Shown here one piece after another: positions 19,943 to 27,918 of a stretch of DNA of 36,705 bases. How positions within the stretch are numbered: the stretch's first letter is position 1; each line of letters begins with the position of its first letter. Under the pieces are notes generated by a model that saw only the letters and a program-made list of their open reading frames with translations, searched no databases and was not told where the DNA came from. Source of the DNA: Candidatus Woesearchaeota archaeon (GTDB taxonomy: Archaea > Nanobdellota > Nanobdellia > Woesearchaeales > ARS49); NCBI GenBank assembly GCA_023266895.1, contig JAHFOI010000007.1, positions 1 to 36,705 of the forward strand, read 5' to 3'. Both the position numbers and the translations under genes were made by a program.

Positions 19943-20686
19943 ATGCGATTACAATTAGCTGATTCAACAGTTCTCAAAGATTCAGTGAGTGTTATTTCTG
20001 AACTCGTGAATGAGGGTAGGTTTAAAATTACTAAGGATAGTATTGAGCTTGTTGCAATGGATCCTGCTAATGTCGCAATGGTTATTTTCAAACTTTTGGC
20101 AAGTAGTTTTACAGAATACCAGATAGATAAAGAGCAGGAGGTTGGGATTAACCTGACTAATCTCAAGCAAATATTACGCAGGGCCAAGGCAGATGATATT
20201 CTTACTCTTGATGTGACCGAGAGTAAGCTCAATATTCAGCTCAAGTCAGGTACCACACGCACGTTTAGCCTTCCACTTATTCATTTGGATGAGAAAGAAC
20301 AGCGCATACCAACACTTAATTTTCCTGTGGGCATCACGTTGCCTAGCACCACACTTGGTGATGCAATAGAAGACGTGAGCATTATTGCGGAATCAGTAAG
20401 TTTTGGTTGTGAACCGGAAAAGTTCAGCATAAGTGCAGAAGGTGATCTGAGTAAGGCAGATATTGAAATAAAACCTAATGATGAAATTAGCATTCGTTCA
20501 GACACAAAAACAAAAGTTAAGTCAAAGTACAGTGTGGAGTACCTCAAAAAAATGATGCTAGGCAGTAAGCTTTCAGAAATGGTGACTGCTTCTTTTTCTC
20601 AAGATTACCCTCTCAAACTAGAATACAAAGCAGTAGATAAACTTCTTCTTGTGTTCATTCTTGCACCACGAGTTGAGAACGATTAA
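19943..20686 (+). CDS. pcn: DNA polymerase sliding clamp (PCNA)
   Basis: MRLQLADSTVLKDSVSVISELVNEGRFKITKDSIELVAMDPANVAMV and LKLEYKAVDKLLLVFILAPRVEND; SD-like GGTGGT upstream. Confidence 0.95.
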   Translation: MRLQLADSTVLKDSVSVISELVNEGRFKITKDSIELVAMDPANVAMVIFKLLASSFTEYQIDKEQEVGINLTNLKQILRRAKADDILTLDVTESKLNIQLKSGTTRTFSLPLIHLDEKEQRIPTLNFPVGITLPSTTLGDAIEDVSIIAESVSFGCEPEKFSISAEGDLSKADIEIKPNDEISIRSDTKTKVKSKYSVEYLKKMMLGSKLSEMVTASFSQDYPLKLEYKAVDKLLLVFILAPRVEND

Positions 20687-20722
20687 CTCTACGCAGTGAA
20701 TTATGAGACCAAAATGGTTCTC

Positions 20723-20731
20723 AGACACAAC
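20723..20731. repeat. Left target-site duplication AGACACAAC
   Basis: Identical to 20897-20905, immediately flanking a perfect-TIR element. Confidence 0.85.
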
Positions 20732-20896
20732 GGCTCTGTCCTAAATGTCCGCTCTGCCTCCTTTTCGGTGCGCGCAGGTTCTGGTGTAAGCTGTGCCTGC
20801 CCGATGACACCGAGGCTGTAGGGCAACACGGGAAGTATTATAGACTGCGAGCACGGCAGAGCTGGCGAGGTCAAAACCGAGATTTAGGACAGAGCC
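20732..20896. mobile_element. MITE-like non-autonomous insertion element (165 bp)
   Basis: Perfect 15-bp TIRs GGCTCTGTCCTAAAT (20732-20746) / ATTTAGGACAGAGCC (20882-20896), 9-bp TSD, GC-rich interior unlike the AT-rich surroundings, no plausible transposase ORF. Confidence 0.85.
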
Positions 20897-20905
20897 AGAC
20901 ACAAC
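20897..20905. repeat. Right target-site duplication AGACACAAC
   Basis: Identical to 20723-20731. Confidence 0.85.
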
Positions 20906-20941
20906 ACAAATCTTATATACCAGTCCCAGAATAATTTTTGC

Positions 20942-21133
20942 ATGCAGACAATTCATGAAAATAGCGAGTCATTTGGTAAAATTCTTGGATACGTACTATC
21001 GTATTTACTTGCATCAATTATTCTCTACTCAGTATTCATGATCACGAAAAAAACAGTTTCGTATCATTTCATTGCAGGAATCGTAATTGCTATATCACTT
21101 GCTGGATTAGGAATAAAAAAGGCACTTTCATGA
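20942..21133 (+). CDS. Small membrane protein, candidate N-terminal half of a SxtJ-like protein
   Basis: 63 aa with two hydrophobic segments; first gene of the carbamoyltransferase cassette; TATA-like CTTATATAC about 27 nt upstream; stop overlaps the next start (ATGA). Confidence 0.65.
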   Translation: MQTIHENSESFGKILGYVLSYLLASIILYSVFMITKKTVSYHFIAGIVIAISLAGLGIKKALS

Positions 21134-21366
21134 AGCAGTTCATAACAGGTCTTAAAAAAGGAATGAAATTGTTTGGGGAAAGCCTAAGCACTGTTGTTAA
21201 TACTATTCTTCTTTTAATAGTTTACGTAATTGGTGTGGGTCTTTCAGCAGTAATTGCAAAACTATTCAAGAAGCATTTTCTTGATTTCACGCATGATAAA
21301 AAGAGTTATTGGTCTGATTTGAATCTTAAAAAAAAAACTATGAAAGACTATTATCGTCAATTTTAA
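21130..21366 (+). CDS. Small membrane protein, candidate C-terminal half of a SxtJ-like protein
   Basis: 78 aa, one TM segment and a tail KKSYWSDLNLKKKTMKDYYRQF resembling the SxtJ C-terminus; adjacent to the carbamoyltransferase. Confidence 0.65.
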   Translation: MKQFITGLKKGMKLFGESLSTVVNTILLLIVYVIGVGLSAVIAKLFKKHFLDFTHDKKSYWSDLNLKKKTMKDYYRQF

Positions 21367-21367
21367 C

Positions 21368-23128
21368 ATGTACATACTTGGAATAAGCTGTTATTACCAT
21401 GATGCAAGCGCGGCCTTGCTCAAAGATGGGGTTATTGTAGCTGCTGCTCAAGAAGAGAGATTTACAAGAAAAAAACATGATCCTTCTTTTCCAATACATG
21501 CAATTACGTGGTGTCTTGAAAGTCAGGGTATTTCTGCAAACGATTTAGCCTATGTTGGCTTTTATGAGAAACCTTTTCTAAAATTTGAAAGAGTGTTATA
21601 TCAGCATTTGGAAATGTTTCCCCGCAGCTTCAAGACATTCATAAGTTCAATGCCTTCCTGGATTTCAGAAAAATTACGAGTAACAAACGCTGTTAAGAAA
21701 AAGTTGAAATACAAAGGTGACATACTTTTTATTGAACATCATCTTGCGCATGCAGCAAGTTCTTTTCTCGTGAGTCCTTTTGAAAAAGCAGCAATCTTGA
21801 CTATTGACGGAGTTGGAGAATGGGAAACCACCACATATGGTCTTGGCAGTGAAAATGAGATACATCTTATGAAAGACATAAAATTCCCTCATTCAATAGG
21901 ACTTTTGTATTCAACTATAACTGCCTATCTTGGTTTTTCAGTTAATAATTCAGAGTATAAAGTGATGGGTTTGAGTGCTCATGGTGTCATGGACAGAAAA
22001 AAGAATAAGTATTATGATCTTTTGCGTAAAACTATAGACCTCAAAGATGATGGAAGTTACTGTCTTCATATGAACTATTTTGCGTATCATTATGCTGACA
22101 GAATGCCTTCGCAACAATTATGTGAATTGCTGGAAGGGCCTATACGCACACCTGAATCAGGAATTACGCAGAGACATAAAGACATTGCTGCTGCGCTTCA
22201 ATTATTGTTTGAAGATGTACTGATTGCAATGCTTAATCACGTGTATCAAGAAACAAAATGTGATAACATAGTGATTGCGGGCGGTTGTGGCTTGAACAGT
22301 GTTGCGAATGGAAAAATAATTCGTGCAACGAAGTTTAAGAGTATTTGGATACAGCCAGATGCAGGTGATGGAGGAACCAGTATTGGTGTCGCAGCATATA
22401 TCTATCACACAATTCTCAATAACCCAAGAAAAAGTCCGATGAAAACCGCATATCTGGGACCAGAATATTCAACAGAACAAATTCAAACGTATTTAGATGA
22501 GCATAGGATAAAATATACAACATTTAAAAATGAAAAAGAACTTGTTGATACAACTGCAAAACTGATTTTTGAAGATAATGTTATTGGTTGGTTTCAAGGC
22601 AAAATGGAATGGGGACCAAGAGCACTTGGCTCGCGAAGCATTCTATCAAATGCGTGCAATCAAAAGATGCAAGAAATACTTAATCTGAAAGTTAAGCATA
22701 GAGAAAAATTCCGACCGTTTGCACCAGTGGTGTGCATTGAAGAGGCATCAGACTATTTTGAATGTGATGCACCAATACCAGAACCAGCTGATTACATGTT
22801 AATGGTGTATCCTATTAAAAAACAATGGCACAGTAAGATTCCTGCAGTAACCCATGTTGATGGTAGTGGAAGATTGCAGACCGTAAGAAAATATCAAAAT
22901 CCAGCATATTATGAAGTTATTTCAGCTTTTGGAAAACTTTCGAAAATACCAATACTCATAAACACCTCCTTTAACATTAGAGGAGAACCTATTGTTTGTT
23001 CCCCGAAAGATGCATATCAGTGCATGATGGGTACTGGAATTGATTATTTGGTGATTGATAAATTCTTGATAAAACGTGATGATAATCCTAAAGATATCTG
23101 GGATAGTGAGCAATATGCTAAAGACTAA
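21368..23128 (+). CDS. NodU/CmcH-family carbamoyltransferase
   Basis: MYILGISCYYHDASAALLKDG, EHHLAHAASSF, GGCGLNSVANGKI, QGKMEWGPRALGSRSILSNA, FRPFAPVV, LINTSFNIRGEPIV. Confidence 0.95.
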   Translation: MYILGISCYYHDASAALLKDGVIVAAAQEERFTRKKHDPSFPIHAITWCLESQGISANDLAYVGFYEKPFLKFERVLYQHLEMFPRSFKTFISSMPSWISEKLRVTNAVKKKLKYKGDILFIEHHLAHAASSFLVSPFEKAAILTIDGVGEWETTTYGLGSENEIHLMKDIKFPHSIGLLYSTITAYLGFSVNNSEYKVMGLSAHGVMDRKKNKYYDLLRKTIDLKDDGSYCLHMNYFAYHYADRMPSQQLCELLEGPIRTPESGITQRHKDIAAALQLLFEDVLIAMLNHVYQETKCDNIVIAGGCGLNSVANGKIIRATKFKSIWIQPDAGDGGTSIGVAAYIYHTILNNPRKSPMKTAYLGPEYSTEQIQTYLDEHRIKYTTFKNEKELVDTTAKLIFEDNVIGWFQGKMEWGPRALGSRSILSNACNQKMQEILNLKVKHREKFRPFAPVVCIEEASDYFECDAPIPEPADYMLMVYPIKKQWHSKIPAVTHVDGSGRLQTVRKYQNPAYYEVISAFGKLSKIPILINTSFNIRGEPIVCSPKDAYQCMMGTGIDYLVIDKFLIKRDDNPKDIWDSEQYAKD

Positions 23129-24257
23129 GCTTAAAGGTTTGTTATTCAATGTGCTGCTCTTATGTGTGAGTGTACTGATTGCACTGGTACTTATTGAAGC
23201 GTTCTTAGCGTTTTTCTTTCCACAAAAAGCAACAATTGACTGGATAGTTAAACCAAATACCTCTACATTTGATCCTATGCTAGGGTATCGTCACGCGCCT
23301 CATGAAGAGTACGCATATTACTCAAACGAATTTAAGACTCGTATAAAAATAAATTCAGAAGGGTTTAGAGATGATGAATTTTCTGTTGAAAAAAACCCTG
23401 ACACTGAAAGAATAATGGCACTGGGCGACTCATTCACATATGCTGCAGAAGTAGATGTGAAAAAAAGATTTACAGAACTGATTGAAAAAATGGCAAGTGC
23501 TGATGTAAAAAAAGTAGACGTATTAAATTTTGGCACTGGAGGATATGGCACCTGCCAAGAGTACTCGCTTTTGAAACAAGAAGCAACTACGTATCATCCA
23601 GAAAAAGTTGTCTTGTTTTTTTATATTGGTAATGATTTTTATGAAAATGACCTTGCGCAGGAATATCGTCCTCAGTGCAGCATTAAAAATGACCATGTTG
23701 ATGTACTGCCTGCAATTAAAGGAACTAAAAATAAGGGAACTGTGAGTGGATTAATAATTAATTCTCATGTTTTGAGTCTTATGATGAACACCATACGCTT
23801 CTCAAGGGTGAGCAGTACAATCTCAAAAGTTATCGGAAGACAAAGTTCTTACTCTGAAGTATTAGATCTTTTTGATAAAAAGAGAAATGTTCGTTTAGAA
23901 AATCTTTTTAATTTAACTGAATCAATACTTACAGATATGAAAGAATTCTTAGATGAAAATCAGATTTCATTTACCGTGGTAGTAATTCCGCACAGAATTC
24001 AAGTTGACGCAAATACCTGGTCAGGAGTTGTTGCACAGAATGGTATTAATCCAGAGGAGTATGATCTTGATATGCCAAATGCTTGGTTAAAAAATGTTTT
24101 TGAAAAACACAACATAAAATATATAGATCTTACGCCAAAATTCAGAGACGCAGGCAAGGAAAAGGGAGTGTATTTTTACCACAATGGTCACTTCAACACG
24201 TATGGTCATGAAGTTGCAGCAGTGCAGGTGTATCAGCAATTGCAGTCAAACACGTAA
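23115..24257 (+). CDS. SGNH/GDSL hydrolase-like protein with N-terminal TM anchor
   Basis: GDSFTYAAEV block I, GTGGYGTCQEY, IGNDFYEND, and NGHFNTYGHEVAA near the C-terminus; starts inside the 3' end of the carbamoyltransferase gene. Confidence 0.85.
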   Translation: MLKTKLKGLLFNVLLLCVSVLIALVLIEAFLAFFFPQKATIDWIVKPNTSTFDPMLGYRHAPHEEYAYYSNEFKTRIKINSEGFRDDEFSVEKNPDTERIMALGDSFTYAAEVDVKKRFTELIEKMASADVKKVDVLNFGTGGYGTCQEYSLLKQEATTYHPEKVVLFFYIGNDFYENDLAQEYRPQCSIKNDHVDVLPAIKGTKNKGTVSGLIINSHVLSLMMNTIRFSRVSSTISKVIGRQSSYSEVLDLFDKKRNVRLENLFNLTESILTDMKEFLDENQISFTVVVIPHRIQVDANTWSGVVAQNGINPEEYDLDMPNAWLKNVFEKHNIKYIDLTPKFRDAGKEKGVYFYHNGHFNTYGHEVAAVQVYQQLQSNT

Positions 24258-24289
24258 ATTTATAAAGCAGCAATGCTGAGAAAAAAAAC

Positions 24290-24451
24290 ATGGGTAATAA
24301 CAAGTCCTTGCTAGGTGAAGTTTGGGCATTTTTAAGAGTGAGAAAAGCATGGTGGCTTCTTCCAGTAATTCTTCTTCTTATAGTTGCTGCGCTGCTAATC
24401 ATATTTGGCCAAAGTAGCGCTATATCTCCATTTATCTATGCACTTTTCTAG
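24290..24451 (+). CDS. DUF5989-like small membrane protein (53 aa), not in the supplied ORF track
   Basis: My translation: MGNNKSLLGEVWAFLRVRKAWWLLPVILLLIVAALLIIFGQSSAISPFIYALF*, matching the DUF5989 pattern (FLR.RK.WWLLP...QGSA..PFIY.LF as I remember it). Confidence 0.85.
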   Translation: MGNNKSLLGEVWAFLRVRKAWWLLPVILLLIVAALLIIFGQSSAISPFIYALF

Positions 24452-24496
24452 CCTCTGAAAACATAGTTTTTTATGCTTGAGCAAATACCCTATTTT

Positions 24497-24898
24497 ATGA
24501 AGACCAAAACAATTCGCCAAAGCGTGAATTTTAGCGCGCCACCATCCAGGATATTTAATCTTCTTGCAACAAGCAAAGGGCATAAGGCTTTTTCAGGTTG
24601 TGCTGCAAAAATAAAGCCAGTAGTGGGAAGCACCTTTTTGGTGTATGAAGGACTGCATGGCAAAGTGCTCAAGGTAGAAAAAAACAGACGCATAGTGCTT
24701 TCATGGCGGTGTGATATGAAAGGCTGGCCTAAAGAGCACTTTTCAAAAGCAGATTTTCTTTTGAAAAAAACAAAAACAGGAACAAAGCTCACACTTACTC
24801 AAACCCGTGTGCCTAGATCTAGTTTCACTGGCATACGCGACGGATGGAAAGAATATTATTGGACTCCTATAAAAGAATATTTGGAAAGCAAAAAATAA
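24497..24898 (+). CDS. SRPBCC/AHSA1-like (START-fold) protein
   Basis: IRQSVNFSAPPSRIFNLLATSKGHKAFSG ... GWKEYYWTPIKEYL. Confidence 0.82.
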   Translation: MKTKTIRQSVNFSAPPSRIFNLLATSKGHKAFSGCAAKIKPVVGSTFLVYEGLHGKVLKVEKNRRIVLSWRCDMKGWPKEHFSKADFLLKKTKTGTKLTLTQTRVPRSSFTGIRDGWKEYYWTPIKEYLESKK

Positions 24899-24925
24899 TA
24901 AAAAGCGAAACAATAATACCTCTTT

Positions 24926-25738
24926 ATGCCACCTAATTTAACAGAATTAAGAAAAAAGTTACGCTTACTTGAGAGCCCAGTACGCGCTCAGATAAATCAA
25001 GGCTTCTTTAAAACAGGAATTGGAGAATATGGTCATGGCGACCGGTTTCTTGGCATTAGCGTGCCAGATACGCGAAAAATTACGCATCATTTTTTTGAAC
25101 TATCACTTCAAGATATAGCAAAATTACTCACTTCAGCATGGCATGAAGAACGACTTTCTGCACTTTTTATTCTCACAGAAAAATACGAACTCGCAAATTT
25201 TGCGGGCCAAGAAAAAATAGTTCAATTTTATTTAAAGCATGTGAAAAAAGTCAACAATTGGGATCTTGTTGATAGCTCTGCACACCAAATTCTTGGTAAT
25301 CATCTATTAAAAACACACGAGTTCGTACTTCTTGAAAAATTAGCCTGCTCAAGCAATGTATGGGAACGACGCATTGCAATAGTGGCGACCTACGCATTCA
25401 TCAAACAAGGAACACTGATTCCAACACTGCATATTGCAAAAATGCTCCTGCAGGACACACAAGATCTTATTCACAAAGCAACAGGCTGGATGCTCAGAGA
25501 AGTTGGCAAAAAAGACGAAAAAGCAGTACTCCTTTTTCTTGATAAATACGCAGCACGTATGCCTCGCACCATGCTCAGGTATGCAATAGAACGATTGAGT
25601 AAAAAATTGAGGAATACGTATCTGCATGCTAACAAAAACCCTCTCTATTTTATTAGGTACACTCAAAAAAAAGGAGCATGTCTTGCCAAAAAAATAGCCA
25701 AAAATCTTGATCATTCCTGCAAAAAAAGGATTGAATAA
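24926..25738 (+). CDS. AlkD-like DNA alkylation repair protein (HEAT-like)
   Basis: FFKTGIGEYGHGDRFLGISVPDTRKI, NNWDLVDSSAHQILG, WERRIAIVATYAFI, GWMLREVGKKD, MPRTMLRYAIERL. Confidence 0.9.
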   Translation: MPPNLTELRKKLRLLESPVRAQINQGFFKTGIGEYGHGDRFLGISVPDTRKITHHFFELSLQDIAKLLTSAWHEERLSALFILTEKYELANFAGQEKIVQFYLKHVKKVNNWDLVDSSAHQILGNHLLKTHEFVLLEKLACSSNVWERRIAIVATYAFIKQGTLIPTLHIAKMLLQDTQDLIHKATGWMLREVGKKDEKAVLLFLDKYAARMPRTMLRYAIERLSKKLRNTYLHANKNPLYFIRYTQKKGACLAKKIAKNLDHSCKKRIE

Positions 25739-25747
25739 CAAAGAAGG

Positions 25748-26230
25748 TTAAATCTTTGATCCGCCTGTGCCAAAGTAAAATACTTTTTCAATAGCAACAT
25801 CATTGGATGTGAAATTCCCTTGACGAGGATGGGCTTCTTTCACTTCAGTTTTTAGCATTTCTTGCTTATCAATCTTTTTTTGAACTGGCATCTGAAGTTG
25901 GCGTTCATTCATGGTTTTAAGCTCTAAACGCATTTGTTCAAGCTGCGTACTCATTGAAGATAATGCGGTTTTTAGTGCATTTAGCTCTTGATCATACTTG
26001 CGATTATTCATCTCAAAAAGCAATTCAAATCGACGCTCTTGTAATGGACTTGGTTTTGTTTGTTCTGGAACTTCTTGCATAAGAACACACTCCTGACCAC
26101 CTGTTGTAACAGGCGTTTCTTCAACAACAACACGAGCCTGACGTACTGCATCAACACTGTTAATCGCAATGCCATGTTTTTGCAGTTCTCTGCTCAATGC
26201 ATTAATTTTCATCATTGTTTCAACATCCAT
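25748..26230 (-). CDS. Coiled-coil hypothetical protein
   Basis: 160-aa ORF rich in heptad-like segments (LNALKTALSSMSTQLEQMRLELKTMNERQLQ); 3' member of a three-gene minus-strand set. Confidence 0.65.
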   Translation of the reverse strand: MDVETMMKINALSRELQKHGIAINSVDAVRQARVVVEETPVTTGGQECVLMQEVPEQTKPSPLQERRFELLFEMNNRKYDQELNALKTALSSMSTQLEQMRLELKTMNERQLQMPVQKKIDKQEMLKTEVKEAHPRQGNFTSNDVAIEKVFYFGTGGSKI

Positions 26231-26234
26231 AGTT

Positions 26235-26477
26235 TCACCGGGTTAGATCAAGATATCCATCTTTTGTAAGCATGGGACGTTTAGGCATTTGTGTCGCTAT
26301 TTCTGTCAGTTCAGGACGTGTGCGTATTGGAACTTGCAAATGACCAGAACATTTATCGCAATACACCAGATGACCTTGCTGACGTGACACACAGTCTTGG
26401 CATAGCTTCATGCCACACCAATTACAAGGTCCGATAGGTTCTTTTCTGTGAGTTGTGCAGCGTTCCATGGTGTTCAC
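26235..26477 (-). CDS. B-box-like zinc-finger protein
   Basis: C-x2-H-x7-C-x2-C-x4-C-x2-C-x10-C-x2-C-x2-H arrangement (CTTHRKEPIGPCNWCGMKLCQDCVSRQQGHLVYCDKCSGH). GTG start overlaps the upstream stop. Confidence 0.75.
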   Translation of the reverse strand: MNTMERCTTHRKEPIGPCNWCGMKLCQDCVSRQQGHLVYCDKCSGHLQVPIRTRPELTEIATQMPKRPMLTKDGYLDLTR

Positions 26478-27196
26478 ACGAGTTGTGTGCCAAAGTTTTG
26501 GCGGATAAACTGTACCATCATTTCATTGCCTGCGCTGGTGTATGCTTTTAATGCTGTTGCAAGCATTCCCTCACGTAAGCAAGTATCGCCAAGATTTGAT
26601 AAGCGTTCTTTGTCTTCAGATAATTCGTAGGCTTTTGCAGCATATGCAATTTGGTGTTCAGCAAGTGCTTTATCACCAACTTCTGCAAGTTTTTGTTTAT
26701 TGCCAAGTGCAACAAACACTTCCATTGCATAGTCCCATTTGCCAAGCTGCAAGCATTCTTCACCAACTTTCACGAGTTTCGCTGTGTTATTGACTGCTCT
26801 AAATGCTTTGATTGCATCGGAAAATTTGCCATCTTCTAAGCATCGCGTGCCTAATTTCAAGAGTTTATCCTGATTGTCTGCCAGACGATAGGAATCAACA
26901 GCATTGCCATGCAATCCAACACGCATATAATCATCGCCGATCTCAGTAAGTTTTGAGGTGTTGCCTACTAAAACAAATACTTTCATTGCGTCTTGGAGTT
27001 TTCCTTTACGCTGATATTCTTCGCCAAGTACATTCAACAGTTTTGTTTTGACATCTTCAGAAAACATGCTCATATCAAGATTGCCTATGCCTTTGTCTAG
27101 TAAGGTTGGTAGCAATCTGCGAAAACTATCTAAGTTAGGATCTTGTTTCTGTGTTAAATTAACTACGTTTTGCATCACACTTGGGCTAAGCACCAT
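26474..27196 (-). CDS. TPR/helical-solenoid repeat protein
   Basis: Recurring units of about 30-35 aa (e.g. LLKLGTRCLEDGKFSDAIKAFRAVNNTAK, LVKVGEECLQLGKWDYAMEVFVALGNKQK, LAEVGDKALAEHQIAYAAKAYELSEDKE); SD-like AGGTGA upstream of start. Confidence 0.8.
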   Translation of the reverse strand: MVLSPSVMQNVVNLTQKQDPNLDSFRRLLPTLLDKGIGNLDMSMFSEDVKTKLLNVLGEEYQRKGKLQDAMKVFVLVGNTSKLTEIGDDYMRVGLHGNAVDSYRLADNQDKLLKLGTRCLEDGKFSDAIKAFRAVNNTAKLVKVGEECLQLGKWDYAMEVFVALGNKQKLAEVGDKALAEHQIAYAAKAYELSEDKERLSNLGDTCLREGMLATALKAYTSAGNEMMVQFIRQNFGTQLV

Positions 27197-27303
27197 ATAT
27201 TCACCTCTCCAGGACCAAAAAGGTGAAACACATACCAATATATAAACATTACGTTTTCGTATACTGGTACAATAGTTTTATATATTGGGTATTCTCGGCA
27301 AAG

Positions 27304-27720
27304 GTGGTGGAAGCAAGCAAAAATTTGCAAGAATGGACTTTGCTCTGGATAAAAAATAAAGATATTATTGCACGCCAGATCATGCGCATAGAAGAAAAAA
27401 AAGATGAATTGCTCGTCACAAAAACAGCAGGACTTCAGCGATACATCATCATGCCAGTGCTCAGCCAACTCAAAGAATTTGTGACAAAAGAAAAAAATAC
27501 AGTTGTTGTAACGCGTAATACTAAATCAAATGTGGTCTCACTTCTAAAACAGTGGAATAATCTAATAGAACAGCCACAATTATGCATACTTTTCGTGAAC
27601 CCTGATGCACGTACTGATCAAAAATGGGCAGTATATCCGTTCACGCATCATAGAATTGCAGACAGTGTTGAAAAAGGGCTTTGGGCACTCTTTGAAACAG
27701 TAGAAGAATGGAAAGAATGA
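27304..27720 (+). CDS. Conserved hypothetical protein
   Basis: 139-aa ORF from GTG; TATA-like TTTTATATATT about 25 nt upstream suggests a leaderless GTG start rather than 27223. Confidence 0.6.
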   Translation: MVEASKNLQEWTLLWIKNKDIIARQIMRIEEKKDELLVTKTAGLQRYIIMPVLSQLKEFVTKEKNTVVVTRNTKSNVVSLLKQWNNLIEQPQLCILFVNPDARTDQKWAVYPFTHHRIADSVEKGLWALFETVEEWKE

Positions 27721-27728
27721 ATAAATTA

Positions 27729-27842
27729 TACGGCTGCCGGGAATCGAACCCGGGCCACGAGCTGACTCCAAAAACGCACCAACAAATGTATCGTCAGACG
27801 AATTTATGGGAAGCTCAGATCATACCACTAGACCACAGCCGT
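27729..27842 (-). tRNA. tRNA-Gly (CCC) with a 43-nt intron at the canonical 37/38 site
   Basis: Acceptor ACGGCTG/CAGCCGT, T-arm CCGGG-TTCGATT-CCCGG, anticodon stem TGAGC/GCTCG; TTCC/GGAG helix with bulges CAT and TCA fits a BHB; upstream TATA-like TCTTTTTAA. Confidence 0.9.
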
Positions 27843-27918
27843 GTATAACCACAAAGACTAACGTAGCATTAAAAAGATATTGGAAAATTCGTTACCTCTC
27901 AAAAAATGAAAGAAAAGT

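Noticed and set aside
20732-20896. Possible SRP RNA, RNase P RNA or other canonical ncRNA in the GC-rich segment
   Set aside because: No convincing SRP or RNase P consensus core, and exact TIRs plus TSD explain the boundaries better as an insertion element.
20741-20956. 71-aa minus-strand ORF across the MITE
   Set aside because: Composition is fortuitous, it crosses the element boundary and flank, and it resembles no transposase.
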